From: Paractinoplanes brasiliensis
Lineage (GTDB): Bacteria; Actinomycetota; Actinomycetes; Mycobacteriales; Micromonosporaceae
Reading direction: 5' to 3'
NCBI RefSeq assembly: GCF_004362215.1
Contig: NZ_SNWR01000002.1
Coordinates: 186,001-250,000, forward strand
Length of the DNA: 64,000 bases
The position numbers were made by a program, and so were the translations under genes. Shown piece by piece: positions 17,023 through 24,797 of the stretch (the stretch's first letter is position 1; the number at the start of each line of letters is the position of its first letter). Under the pieces are notes generated by a model. It had not been told where the DNA came from and did no database searches. It worked only from the letters and a program-made list of their open reading frames with translations.

Positions 17023-19929
17023 GTGGCACCCAACAAGGCGTTCGTGGATCCGGACAGCGTCCTGGCCCGGACCGCCCGGGAGATGCTCCTGGCTCACGCC
17101 GGCGGCCGTGGCCCCTCCGGCAGCGTCACCGTCTGCCCGACCTGCGGCCAGGATTTGCCGTGCGCAGCCGGCAGCGCCGCCGCCGAGGTTGTCAGGGCGG
17201 CCGGGCTGGCCGAGGAGTCGGGGCTGATCGCCGCGTCCCGGCGGGGGCTGGGGGAGCCGTACGGGGAACCGGGGTCGGGTTTCGACTTCCGTGGCCCGGG
17301 GCTGGCCCCGGCGGCCGGAGCGCCCGCCGCCGACGTGGAACCGCCGTGGGCCCCGGGCCCGCCCGGCGCCGGCGAGATCACCGCGACTCCGCAGTCGCCC
17401 ACCGCCTTCGGGGCTGCCGACGCGTCCAGCGCCTTCGAACCGGCCGCCCCGCCCACCCCGGCCACGGCCTTCGGTTCTGCCGACGAGCCGGCCACGGCTT
17501 TCGGATCCGGACCGGAGTCCGTTGCCGAGTCCGGTTCGGCTTTCGGGTCGGGTCCGGCTTCCGGGTCGGGTCCGGCTTCCGGGTCGGGCTCGGGCTCGGG
17601 GGAGGAGCGGCCGGCCGAGTTCGGTTCGTCGCTGGCGTTCGGGTCGCCCCTGACCTTCGGTTCGCCGTCCGACGCTCCGGCCGAGGACGAGCCGGCTCGG
17701 TCCGAGTACCGGCCGCGGCGGGCCCAGCGCGAGGACGACGACAATCCGGTGACCGGCCCGGGTTACCGCGCCTCCGGGCATGACGGCCCGGTGGGCGTGT
17801 CGTTCACCGGCGGGAGCCCGGCCACGTCGTCCGGCCCGGCCACCCGGCCCGGGTCCGGCGACGAGCCGAGCGGCCCGCGCCTCAACCTGAGTTTCAGCGG
17901 CGGCACCCTGTCCGCCGAGCCTCCCGCGCTCGACCTCAGCCTGGGCGGCGCCGGATCGTCCCCGTCCGGCCTGCGCCCCGAGCTGAGCGGCGCCGGCGGC
18001 GCCGAGCTGGGGGCCCGCCCGATCCCCCCGGCCCCCGGCGGCGACGCGGGGGAGAGCGGCGGCTTGACGCCTGGTGCGGCCCCCAGCGGTCTCGGCAATG
18101 CCGGTCAGGGTGGCGGCAACGCCGCAGGACTGTTCGGTGGGCCCGGGGAGAACGGGTCCGTCACGCCGGGCACGGCCGATCCGGCCGGTTCGGGCAGCGG
18201 TGCAGGACGAACCGCGCCGGCCGCGAATGGCGCACCGGGCGACGGGGCCACTGCGCCGGCGGCGGCTGGCGACGCAAGCGTTGGACGGGATGTGTCGGCG
18301 GCGGGTGGTGGAGCGGGTGATGGGCTGACGGCGGCGGCGGGTGGTGGCGTAGGTGTTGGACGGGATGTGTCGGCGGCGGGTGGTGGAGCGGGTGATGGGC
18401 TGACGGCGGCGGCGGGTGGTGGCGTAGGTGTTGGAGGGGATGTCTCGGCGGCGAATGGTGGAGCGGGCGACGGGGCCACTGTGCCGGCGGCGGCGGGTGG
18501 TGGCGTAGGTGTTGGACGGGATGTGTCGGCGGCGGGTGGTGGAGCGGGTGATGGGCTGACGGCGGCGGCGGGTGGTGGCGTAGGTGTCGGACGGGATGTG
18601 TCGGCGGCCGGTGGTGGAGCGGGCGACGGCCGGACTGTGCCGGGGGCGGGTGGTGGAGTGGGCGATGGCCCGACTGTGCCCGCCGCGAGTGGCGGAACGG
18701 AACCGGCGCGCCCGGAGGCGGAAGAGGGAGCGACCAGGAAACCGATGCCGCCCCTGCCGCCGGACTGGCATCAGAGCCGGCCGCTCGACGCCCCCAAGTT
18801 CACCCCCGCCCGTCCGGTCTCGCGGTCCGGCGGGCTCAACGGCATGTCCAACGTCCCGGCAGGCCCGGGTAAGCAGCCGCCCGTGCCCGGGAGCCCCGCG
18901 CCGCAGCAACCGGCCGCGCTGAACGAGCCGCCTCAGGCTCCGCCCGCCCTCAACTCGCCGCCACAGCCCCCGCCCGCCGTCAACCGCCCGGCGGCCTCGC
19001 CCCCGTCTCAGCCCCTGTCTCAGCCCCTGTCTCAGCCCCTGTCTCAGCCCCCGTCTCGGCCCGCGTCGCCGCCCGGCCAGGCGCCGTCCGCCGCTCCGCA
19101 GGCAAAGCCGCAACCGGACGCCCCGGACGTCGGCGTCCACCCCACCACCCTGCAGCGGGCGGGCGCCGAGGGCGCTCCGGCGCGGACCGGCTCCGAGCCC
19201 TCGGGTCCGGGCGCCCCGCCGGACGGCAACGAGCCATTGGGCCGGCCGAGCTCCGGAACCGGAGCCGGAAACGAGCCGAGCATCCGCGCCGGGAGTGGGC
19301 AAAGCAATCGCGCCGGGAGTGGGCAAAGCAATCGCGCCGGGAGTGGGCAAAGCAATCGCGCCGGGGGTGAGCAAAGCAATCGCGCCGGGGGTGAGCCAGG
19401 CCTTCGCGCCGAGCAGGAGCCGGGCATCCGCGCCGGCAGTGAGCCGGGTGCCCGCGCCGGAAGCGAGCCGAACGCCCGCGCCGGCAGCGAGCCGGGCACC
19501 GGTGCCGGGGGCGAGCCGTCCGGTTTGACGGTTCCCCCGTCCCAGGCGCCGCCCGTCAAGACCCCGCCCGGGTCCACCAGCCAGAAGGATCAAGCGCCTT
19601 CCGGTCTGGCCCAGGCCCCCGGTTACGCGGATCAGCCGCCCGCCGGCCCGTCCGCCCCCGTCCACCCGGGGGATCAGGCGCCGAGCGGCTTGCCCGGCCT
19701 CGGCAACAGTCCGGGTCGTTTCGGTGCGGGCGGCCCCGAGCAGAACAGCGCTCCCCGGGCGGCGACGAGCCGGGAGCCGGAGAATCCGGGGCAGCTCAAC
19801 CGCCCGCCCGCGTCGGGAACCAATCCGCGCCCGGCCCGCCCAAAACTCGAGGCACCCAACATGGGCCAGCTCAACAAACCCTTGACCGAGCAGGACCGCC
19901 CGGACCCGCCGCAGCAATCCGAGCGGTGA
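17023..19929 (+). CDS. Large intrinsically disordered repeat protein with N-terminal Cys motif
   Basis: 968 residues from GTG 17023 with GGAGGG upstream. Residues 1-75 are ordered: a helix (DSVLARTAREMLLAHAGG) and a CPTCGQDLPC motif at 38-47 that could hold zinc with a partner. The rest is Gly, Pro, Ala and Ser rich: GSGPAS repeats near 170-190, five or more 25-residue Gly/Ala units (18280-18660), an SQPL run (about 19006-19056), and 8-residue AGSGQSNR units (19285-19404). It ends with PRPKLEAPNMGQLNKPL, a more conserved-looking tail. No signal peptide or membrane helix is seen. Third-position GC confirms that this strand is the coding one. It may be a scaffold or a condensate-forming protein; this is inference. 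Confidence 0.75.
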   Translation: MAPNKAFVDPDSVLARTAREMLLAHAGGRGPSGSVTVCPTCGQDLPCAAGSAAAEVVRAAGLAEESGLIAASRRGLGEPYGEPGSGFDFRGPGLAPAAGAPAADVEPPWAPGPPGAGEITATPQSPTAFGAADASSAFEPAAPPTPATAFGSADEPATAFGSGPESVAESGSAFGSGPASGSGPASGSGSGSGEERPAEFGSSLAFGSPLTFGSPSDAPAEDEPARSEYRPRRAQREDDDNPVTGPGYRASGHDGPVGVSFTGGSPATSSGPATRPGSGDEPSGPRLNLSFSGGTLSAEPPALDLSLGGAGSSPSGLRPELSGAGGAELGARPIPPAPGGDAGESGGLTPGAAPSGLGNAGQGGGNAAGLFGGPGENGSVTPGTADPAGSGSGAGRTAPAANGAPGDGATAPAAAGDASVGRDVSAAGGGAGDGLTAAAGGGVGVGRDVSAAGGGAGDGLTAAAGGGVGVGGDVSAANGGAGDGATVPAAAGGGVGVGRDVSAAGGGAGDGLTAAAGGGVGVGRDVSAAGGGAGDGRTVPGAGGGVGDGPTVPAASGGTEPARPEAEEGATRKPMPPLPPDWHQSRPLDAPKFTPARPVSRSGGLNGMSNVPAGPGKQPPVPGSPAPQQPAALNEPPQAPPALNSPPQPPPAVNRPAASPPSQPLSQPLSQPLSQPPSRPASPPGQAPSAAPQAKPQPDAPDVGVHPTTLQRAGAEGAPARTGSEPSGPGAPPDGNEPLGRPSSGTGAGNEPSIRAGSGQSNRAGSGQSNRAGSGQSNRAGGEQSNRAGGEPGLRAEQEPGIRAGSEPGARAGSEPNARAGSEPGTGAGGEPSGLTVPPSQAPPVKTPPGSTSQKDQAPSGLAQAPGYADQPPAGPSAPVHPGDQAPSGLPGLGNSPGRFGAGGPEQNSAPRAATSREPENPGQLNRPPASGTNPRPARPKLEAPNMGQLNKPLTEQDRPDPPQQSER
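18280..18660 (+). repeat. 75-base tandem repeat within the disordered-protein gene
   Basis: Copies begin at 18280, 18355, 18430, 18511 and 18586, that is 75 bases apart except for one 81-base interval. Each encodes 25 residues of the type VGRDVSAAGGGAGDGLTAAA followed by GGGVG. Near-identity of adjacent copies at the DNA level points to recent slippage or unequal crossing-over. Confidence 0.9.
19285..19404 (+). repeat. 24-base tandem repeat within the disordered-protein gene
   Basis: Five consecutive 24-base units starting CGCGCCGGGAGTGGGCAAAG encode RAGSGQSN and variants, then decay into related 24-base units (RAGSEPGA, RAGSEPNA) until about 19520. Copy number is likely to vary between strains. 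Confidence 0.88.
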
Positions 19930-20068
19930 ATATCAGCGCTTTTGTTTGAGCGCCTGTCGGCTCGGGCAGTAATGTCGCGATGGGCGGCGGCTGGGCCACA
20001 GCTTGGTCGTCCCCGTTACGCACGGCCCCGCTGCGGTCAACGTACTGGCGTCGTCGAGGGGAGCACCG

Positions 20069-21229
20069 ATGCCCGAGAACAGAACGGTCGAGGCTCTCGA
20101 TCGAGCGGCCGCTCCGGCGACGGACGGTGGCCTCGAGGATCTCGACGCGGCGGCCCTGGAGTATTTCGATCGGATCCGGTCCGGGGCCGAGTCCGAGCGG
20201 GCCGCCCTTCGCGACGCCCTGACCCGGCTGTGCCTTCCGTTCGCGGGGCGGCTGGCCCGGCGCTACCGGGGCCGCGGCGAGTCCTTCGAGGACATCGAGC
20301 AGGTGGCGCGGCTCGGGCTGGTCAAGGCGATCGACCGGTACGACCCGGGCCGCGGCTCCTTCACGGCGTACGCGGTCATCACCATCTCGGGCGAGATCAA
20401 GCGGCATTTCCGCGACAAGACGTGGGGTGTGCACGTGCCGCGCCGGGTGCAGGACCTCAGCCTCGAGGTCGGGCACGCCACCATGATCCTGACGAGCATG
20501 CTTTCCCGTACGCCGACCGCCGCCGAGATCTCCGAGCGGCTCGGGTTGCCGCTGGAGTCCGTACGGGAGGCTCAGGAGTCGGCTGCCGGTTACTCGCCGT
20601 CCTCGCTGAACGCCCCGATCGGTGGCGGCGACGAGGGCGCGGAGTTCGGTGACCTGCTCGGTGACGTCGACGCCGACCTCGACCTGGTCGACGACCGGGT
20701 CACCGTGGCCGACCTGTTGATGCGGCTGCCCGGCCGGGAGCGCCGCATGCTGGCTCTGCGCTTCTACGGCAACTGCACCCAGGCCGAGATCGCCACCGAG
20801 CTGGGCATCTCCCAGATGCACGTGTCGCGGCTGCTCACCCGGGCCCTCTCCTGGCTGCGTGAGGCGATGCTGAGCGATGTCCCGCCGCGCTGGGAGGGCG
20901 TCGAGACCCGTCCCGAGCGCCACCCCCTGCAGGTCGAGCCGGTGCGCCAGGGCACCGAGGTGATCGCCCGGGTGCGCGGCGAGGTCGACCGGGACACCGC
21001 CGAGCGGCTGCGGATCGGCCTGCGGCACGCGATCGCGTTGAGCGAGCGGGACAGGGTCGTGATCGATCTGTCCGGCGTGCCGCTGCTCGACGCGGCCGGC
21101 ATCGCGGTGCTGGTCGACGCAGCCTCGGCCGCGTCGGTGGCCGAGGTCCCGCTGACGCTGTGCGGCGCCCAGCCGCACGTGGCGAGCATTCTCAAGGTGA
21201 CGGGCCTGGCCCGCCTGATGCAGAACTAG
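20069..21229 (+). CDS. SigB/SigF-type sigma factor fused to a C-terminal STAS domain
   Basis: 386 residues. ATG 20069 follows GAGGGGAG. Region 2 spans about 50-120 (FEDIEQVARLGLVKAIDRYD and FTAYAVITISGEIKRHFRDK), region 3 about 130-195, and region 4 about 210-262 (QAEIATELGISQMHVSRLL). Residues 290-386 add a STAS domain, VVIDLSGVPLLDAAGIAVLV. STAS domains are normally separate anti-anti-sigma factors; here the phosphorylatable Ser of the DSSG motif is Ala342, so kinase switching at that site is not possible. The stop shares CTAG with the convergent anti-sigma-like gene. It probably drives a stress or development regulon. Confidence 0.9.
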   Translation: MPENRTVEALDRAAAPATDGGLEDLDAAALEYFDRIRSGAESERAALRDALTRLCLPFAGRLARRYRGRGESFEDIEQVARLGLVKAIDRYDPGRGSFTAYAVITISGEIKRHFRDKTWGVHVPRRVQDLSLEVGHATMILTSMLSRTPTAAEISERLGLPLESVREAQESAAGYSPSSLNAPIGGGDEGAEFGDLLGDVDADLDLVDDRVTVADLLMRLPGRERRMLALRFYGNCTQAEIATELGISQMHVSRLLTRALSWLREAMLSDVPPRWEGVETRPERHPLQVEPVRQGTEVIARVRGEVDRDTAERLRIGLRHAIALSERDRVVIDLSGVPLLDAAGIAVLVDAASAASVAEVPLTLCGAQPHVASILKVTGLARLMQN

Positions 21230-21963
21230 TTCGTCGGGCGGCGCAGGGAGGCCCAGACCACCTTGCCGTCCGCCGAGGGCACGCAGCCCCAGGTCTGCGC
21301 GGTGGCGTCGACCAGCAGCAGACCTCGGCCGCGACCGGTTGCGGGCGGCGGCCCGATCGGCGGGCCCACCTGCTCCGGCGAGCCGTCCCGTACGGCGATG
21401 TGCAGGTATCGCGAGCGCAGCGACACGTTCAGCGTCATCATCGTGTGGGCGTGGTCGATCACGTTGCTGACCAGTTCGGTGGCGATCAGGCAGGCCGGCC
21501 CGACCAGGTTCGGCAGGTCCCACCGCAGACAGGCCTCGGTGGTGAGATCGCGGGCGTGGCGGGCGGCGCCGCGGATCGGCAACAGGTCGTCGGAGAGGGC
21601 GAGCACCGTCGCCGCGGGATCGCCGGCCAGCCGGTCGCATGCCGCGGCGAGGCTGTCGGCCACGGCGAGGTGCCGGAAGGGGGGCCCGTTCAGGAGCTCG
21701 CAGGTCGCCTGCTGGGGGGCGCACAGCACCATCGGGGTGCCGGGCCACCGGGTGGCCTGCCGGTTGGCCGCGGTGAAGACGGCGAGCGCCAGCGGTTCGG
21801 TGACGACCATCCGGGAGAGGTCGACCAGCAGGGCGTCGGGCTGCTCGGCCACCGACTTCACCATGTTCGTGTACAGCCCGGACACCTCGGTCATCCCGAG
21901 GGCTCCGGACACCGTCGCGATCAGGTGCAGGCCGTTGAAGTCGACCCCGTACTCGATTGCCAT
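21226..21963 (-). CDS. STAS domain fused to RsbW-like GHKL ATPase
   Basis: 245 residues, ATG at 21963. The N-terminal half (1-105) is STAS-like (PDALLVDLSRMVVTEPLALAVF) and lacks the phospho-acceptor Ser. The C-terminal half (about 125-245) is a GHKL ATPase with N-box ATELVSNVIDHAH and G-box GRGRGLLLVDATA, followed by AQTWGCVP. Such kinases bind sigma factors or phosphorylate anti-anti-sigma factors. The gene converges on the sigma-STAS gene with overlapping stops, which suggests they act on one another. It is the last gene of a three-gene operon with the CheR-PAS protein. Confidence 0.88.
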   Translation of the reverse strand: MAIEYGVDFNGLHLIATVSGALGMTEVSGLYTNMVKSVAEQPDALLVDLSRMVVTEPLALAVFTAANRQATRWPGTPMVLCAPQQATCELLNGPPFRHLAVADSLAAACDRLAGDPAATVLALSDDLLPIRGAARHARDLTTEACLRWDLPNLVGPACLIATELVSNVIDHAHTMMTLNVSLRSRYLHIAVRDGSPEQVGPPIGPPPATGRGRGLLLVDATAQTWGCVPSADGKVVWASLRRPTN

Positions 21964-22028
21964 GTTGCCGCCTTTCGAGTCCGGGCCGTGCTGGGGGTTA
22001 CCCGCGGTGAGCGACCGGCAAACAGGGG

Positions 22029-23900
22029 TCAGTTCGGTTCGACCGCCCCGGTCTCCATCACGATTATCGCGCCTTCGGGCTGGACGCCACCCTCGCGTCG
22101 TCGCAGCGGAGTGCACGCCACCCGCACCGAGACCGTACGGCCGCGCCGGTTGACCGCGTCAACCTGCAGTTCGGCGCCGGCCACCTCGGCCTGCAGGGCG
22201 GAACGCAGGATCGGCCGCAGGCGCTCGATGGGCAGCCCGATGTCGAGGTTGAGGAAGTGCCGGCCGATGACCTCGCCCGAGCGCAGGCCCCACAGGTCCT
22301 CGGCGCGGCGGTTCCACATGCGGATGCGCAGATCGGGGTCGACCACCGCCACACCCGCTTGCATGCTGGTCAGCACCGTCTCGAGGAAATCGTTGGCCTC
22401 GTCGAGCTGGGTGCTGGAGATCCGCAGCTGGTCGTTGATGCTCTGCAGCTCGTCGTTGGTCGACTGGAGCTCCTCGTTCATCGTCTCCAGTTCCTCGTTG
22501 GTCGACTGGAGCTCCTCGTTGGTGGTCTCCAGTTCCTCGACCGTGGACTGCAGCTCCTCGACCGTGGACTGCAGCTCCTCGTTGGTGGTCTCCAGTTCCT
22601 CGTTGGTCGACTGCAGTTCCTCGTACGCCGCCTCGAGCTGCTGGTTGGCGTGTTCCAGCTCGTCCTTGAGGCGCCGGGAGGCTGTCACGTCGTGGAAGAC
22701 GAGGTTGACGCCGAGCAGGCTGCCGTCCGCCCCGGCGAGCGGGCTGATCTGCGCCTCGAGGTTGATCGGCTCGCCGGCGCGCATGTGGTCGATGTCCTCG
22801 ATGCGCAGCGTGCGGCGTTCCAGCTGGGCCTGCTCGATGTATCGCCGCAGCTCGACCGGCCGGTAGGAGAGGTCGAGGTCGCGGAACGGCCGGCCGATGT
22901 CGCGCGACGAGACCCCGAACAGGTTCTCCATCTGCCGGTTGGAGAGTGCGACCTGACCGTCGGCGGTGAGCGTCAGCTGGGCCAGCGGGCTGGCCGCGAA
23001 GGCCTCGTTGCGCAGTTCGTCGAGGCCGGTGACGGGCGCCTCGGCGATCGGCGGCGGATCGGCGAACGCGACGCCGGGGCGTGCGTAGAGCCGCGGCACC
23101 CGCCGGAACACGCGGCGCTTGAGGTCGATCGGCGTGAACAGGCTGCCGTGGCTGAGCAGCATCTCGGCCTTGCCCAGGAACAGCACGCCCTCGTCGCGCA
23201 GCGCGAAGTGGAACCGGCCGAGGATCTTGGCCTGCGTCTCGGCGTTGAAGTACATCAGCGTGTTACGGCAGGTCAGCACGTCGATCCTGGAGATCGGCGC
23301 GTCCTGGACGAGGTCGTTGCGGCCGAAGATGATCGAGCGGCGCATGTCCTTGCGGAACGCGTGCCGCCCGTTGACCGCCTCGAAGTAGCGCTCGGTCAGC
23401 TCGGCCGGCACGGCCTGCATCTCGCGTTCCCCGTACGTCGCCTGGCGCGCGTCGTTGAGCTGTTCCTCGTCGACGTCGGTGGCGTAGATCTTCACCCGTT
23501 CCTTGAACGCCTCGGGCCCGATGTGCTCGGCCAGCACCATCGCCAGCGTGTAGGCCTCCTCGCCGGAGGCGCAGCCGGCGCACCAGATACGGATCGGCGA
23601 GTCGACCGGCTTGGCCGTGAGCATCGGCCCGAGCACGTCCTTGGCGAGAAATTCCCAGGCGTCGGCGTCGCGGAAGAATCCGGTGACGTTGATCAGTATG
23701 GTGTTGAACAGCGCGGTGAACTCGTCCGGGTGGACCTGCAGGTAGTCCACGTAGTCGGGGTAGTCGCCGGCGCCGGCCTGGGCCATCCGCCGGTTGACCC
23801 GCCGGATCAGGCTCGATCGCTTGTAGCCGGTGAAGTCGAAGCCGCGGGACTCCTTCAGGTAGACCAGCAGCGCTTCGAATTGAGGGTCGGCCGGTTGCAC
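22029..23900 (-). CDS. CheR-type methyltransferase with coiled coil and PAS domains
   Basis: 623 residues, GTG at 23900 without a strong ribosome site. The CheR N-domain is at 1-80 and the SAM-binding fold has IWCAGCASGEEAYTLAMVLA near 105 and IDVLTCRNTLMYF near 205. A PAS-like segment (about 290-410) precedes a striking heptad region built from EELQSTNEELETTNEELQST repeats (about 420-505), then a terminal PAS domain (AVVDPDLRIRMWNRRAEDLWGL). This is the CheB-CheR-PAS architecture without the CheB half. No chemoreceptor, CheA or flagellar gene is present, so it is likely a signalling protein feeding the adjoining STAS/ATPase proteins. Confidence 0.9.
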   Translation of the reverse strand: MQPADPQFEALLVYLKESRGFDFTGYKRSSLIRRVNRRMAQAGAGDYPDYVDYLQVHPDEFTALFNTILINVTGFFRDADAWEFLAKDVLGPMLTAKPVDSPIRIWCAGCASGEEAYTLAMVLAEHIGPEAFKERVKIYATDVDEEQLNDARQATYGEREMQAVPAELTERYFEAVNGRHAFRKDMRRSIIFGRNDLVQDAPISRIDVLTCRNTLMYFNAETQAKILGRFHFALRDEGVLFLGKAEMLLSHGSLFTPIDLKRRVFRRVPRLYARPGVAFADPPPIAEAPVTGLDELRNEAFAASPLAQLTLTADGQVALSNRQMENLFGVSSRDIGRPFRDLDLSYRPVELRRYIEQAQLERRTLRIEDIDHMRAGEPINLEAQISPLAGADGSLLGVNLVFHDVTASRRLKDELEHANQQLEAAYEELQSTNEELETTNEELQSTVEELQSTVEELETTNEELQSTNEELETMNEELQSTNDELQSINDQLRISSTQLDEANDFLETVLTSMQAGVAVVDPDLRIRMWNRRAEDLWGLRSGEVIGRHFLNLDIGLPIERLRPILRSALQAEVAGAELQVDAVNRRGRTVSVRVACTPLRRREGGVQPEGAIIVMETGAVEPN

Positions 23901-23945
23901 GGGGGAGACGCTACCGCACGTCGGCGCTCCGGCACCCGTTCAGGA

Positions 23946-24686
23946 TCATCGCGCGTCGGCCCGCATCCGGGTCCAGACGACCTTGCCGTCGGTCACCGGC
24001 AGCACACCCCAGGCATCGGTCAGATCCCGTACGAGCCGCAGGCCGCGCCCGCCCGGGTCGGACAACCCGGCGTCGGCCGGCTTCGGCATCCGGCGGCTGC
24101 GGTCGCGGACGGTGATGCCGAGCCGCTCGCCGTTCAGCGGCCGCAGGGTGACCTCCATGCTGGTGCGCGCGTGCCGTACGACGTTGGCGACCAGTTCGGT
24201 GGCGATCAGCGTCGCCGTCGACGTCAGGCCGGCCCGGTTCCACGTCTCGCAGGCCTGGGTCACCAGCCGGCGCACCTGCCGGCAGGCGTCGGGGACGGGC
24301 CGCATCCGCACCCGGATCCGCGGCGGCACGGTCTCGGCCCGGGCGGCGGCGAGCGCCCCGGCGAAGTCGCCGGCGAAGTCGAGTCCCGCGCACTCCGGCA
24401 CGTCCGAGAGCATCGCCGTCGTCCGGCTGTCCGCGCCGCACAGCACCACCGGCACGTCCGGCCATTCGAACGCCTGGCAGGCGATCGAGCTGAGCGCCGA
24501 CAGGCCCACCGGGTCGCCGATCCGCAGCCGGGCCACGTCGAGCAGCAGCACCGTCGGCTGATCGGCCAGGCGCAGCCGGACCGCCTGCTGAAGCGCGTCG
24601 CCGGTGACCTGATCGAGAGTGCCGGCGACCCGCAACGCGGCGACCGGGAACCCCCGTTCCGGCCGGCACACGAGCTGACTCGGCAC
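23946..24686 (-). CDS. Second STAS domain fused to RsbW-like GHKL ATPase
   Basis: 246 residues, GTG at 24686 after GGGGAGGCAGG. It has the same architecture as the downstream paralogue: STAS-like 1-110 (PTVLLLDVARLRIGDPVGLSAL) and GHKL ATPase 130-246 with N-box ATELVANVVRHAR and G-box GGRGLRLVRDLTDAWG. It retains a basic, Arg-rich character. It is the first gene of the operon, 45 bases before the CheR-PAS gene. Two such paralogues around one CheR-PAS protein make a compact switch module. Confidence 0.88.
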   Translation of the reverse strand: MPSQLVCRPERGFPVAALRVAGTLDQVTGDALQQAVRLRLADQPTVLLLDVARLRIGDPVGLSALSSIACQAFEWPDVPVVLCGADSRTTAMLSDVPECAGLDFAGDFAGALAAARAETVPPRIRVRMRPVPDACRQVRRLVTQACETWNRAGLTSTATLIATELVANVVRHARTSMEVTLRPLNGERLGITVRDRSRRMPKPADAGLSDPGGRGLRLVRDLTDAWGVLPVTDGKVVWTRMRADAR

Positions 24687-24797
24687 CCTGCCTCCCCTTC
24701 AAAGCCCAACCTGCCAACACAACGTGCCCGCGACGGGGGTGTCGCAAACGGAAGGTCGTCGCCAAGCTCTCAGGAAAATGAAGTACCGTTGCCCGCC

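Noticed and set aside
16261..19917. A 1218-codon minus-strand open frame
   Set aside because: Only its last 173 codons are a real gene. The rest is antisense to the disordered-protein gene, is Arg-rich low complexity and has coding bias only on the other strand.
22257..24797. 847 open codons upstream of secA2 on the plus strand
   Set aside because: They are antisense to the CheR-PAS and STAS-ATPase genes and show no domain; the secA2 N-terminus begins at 24798.
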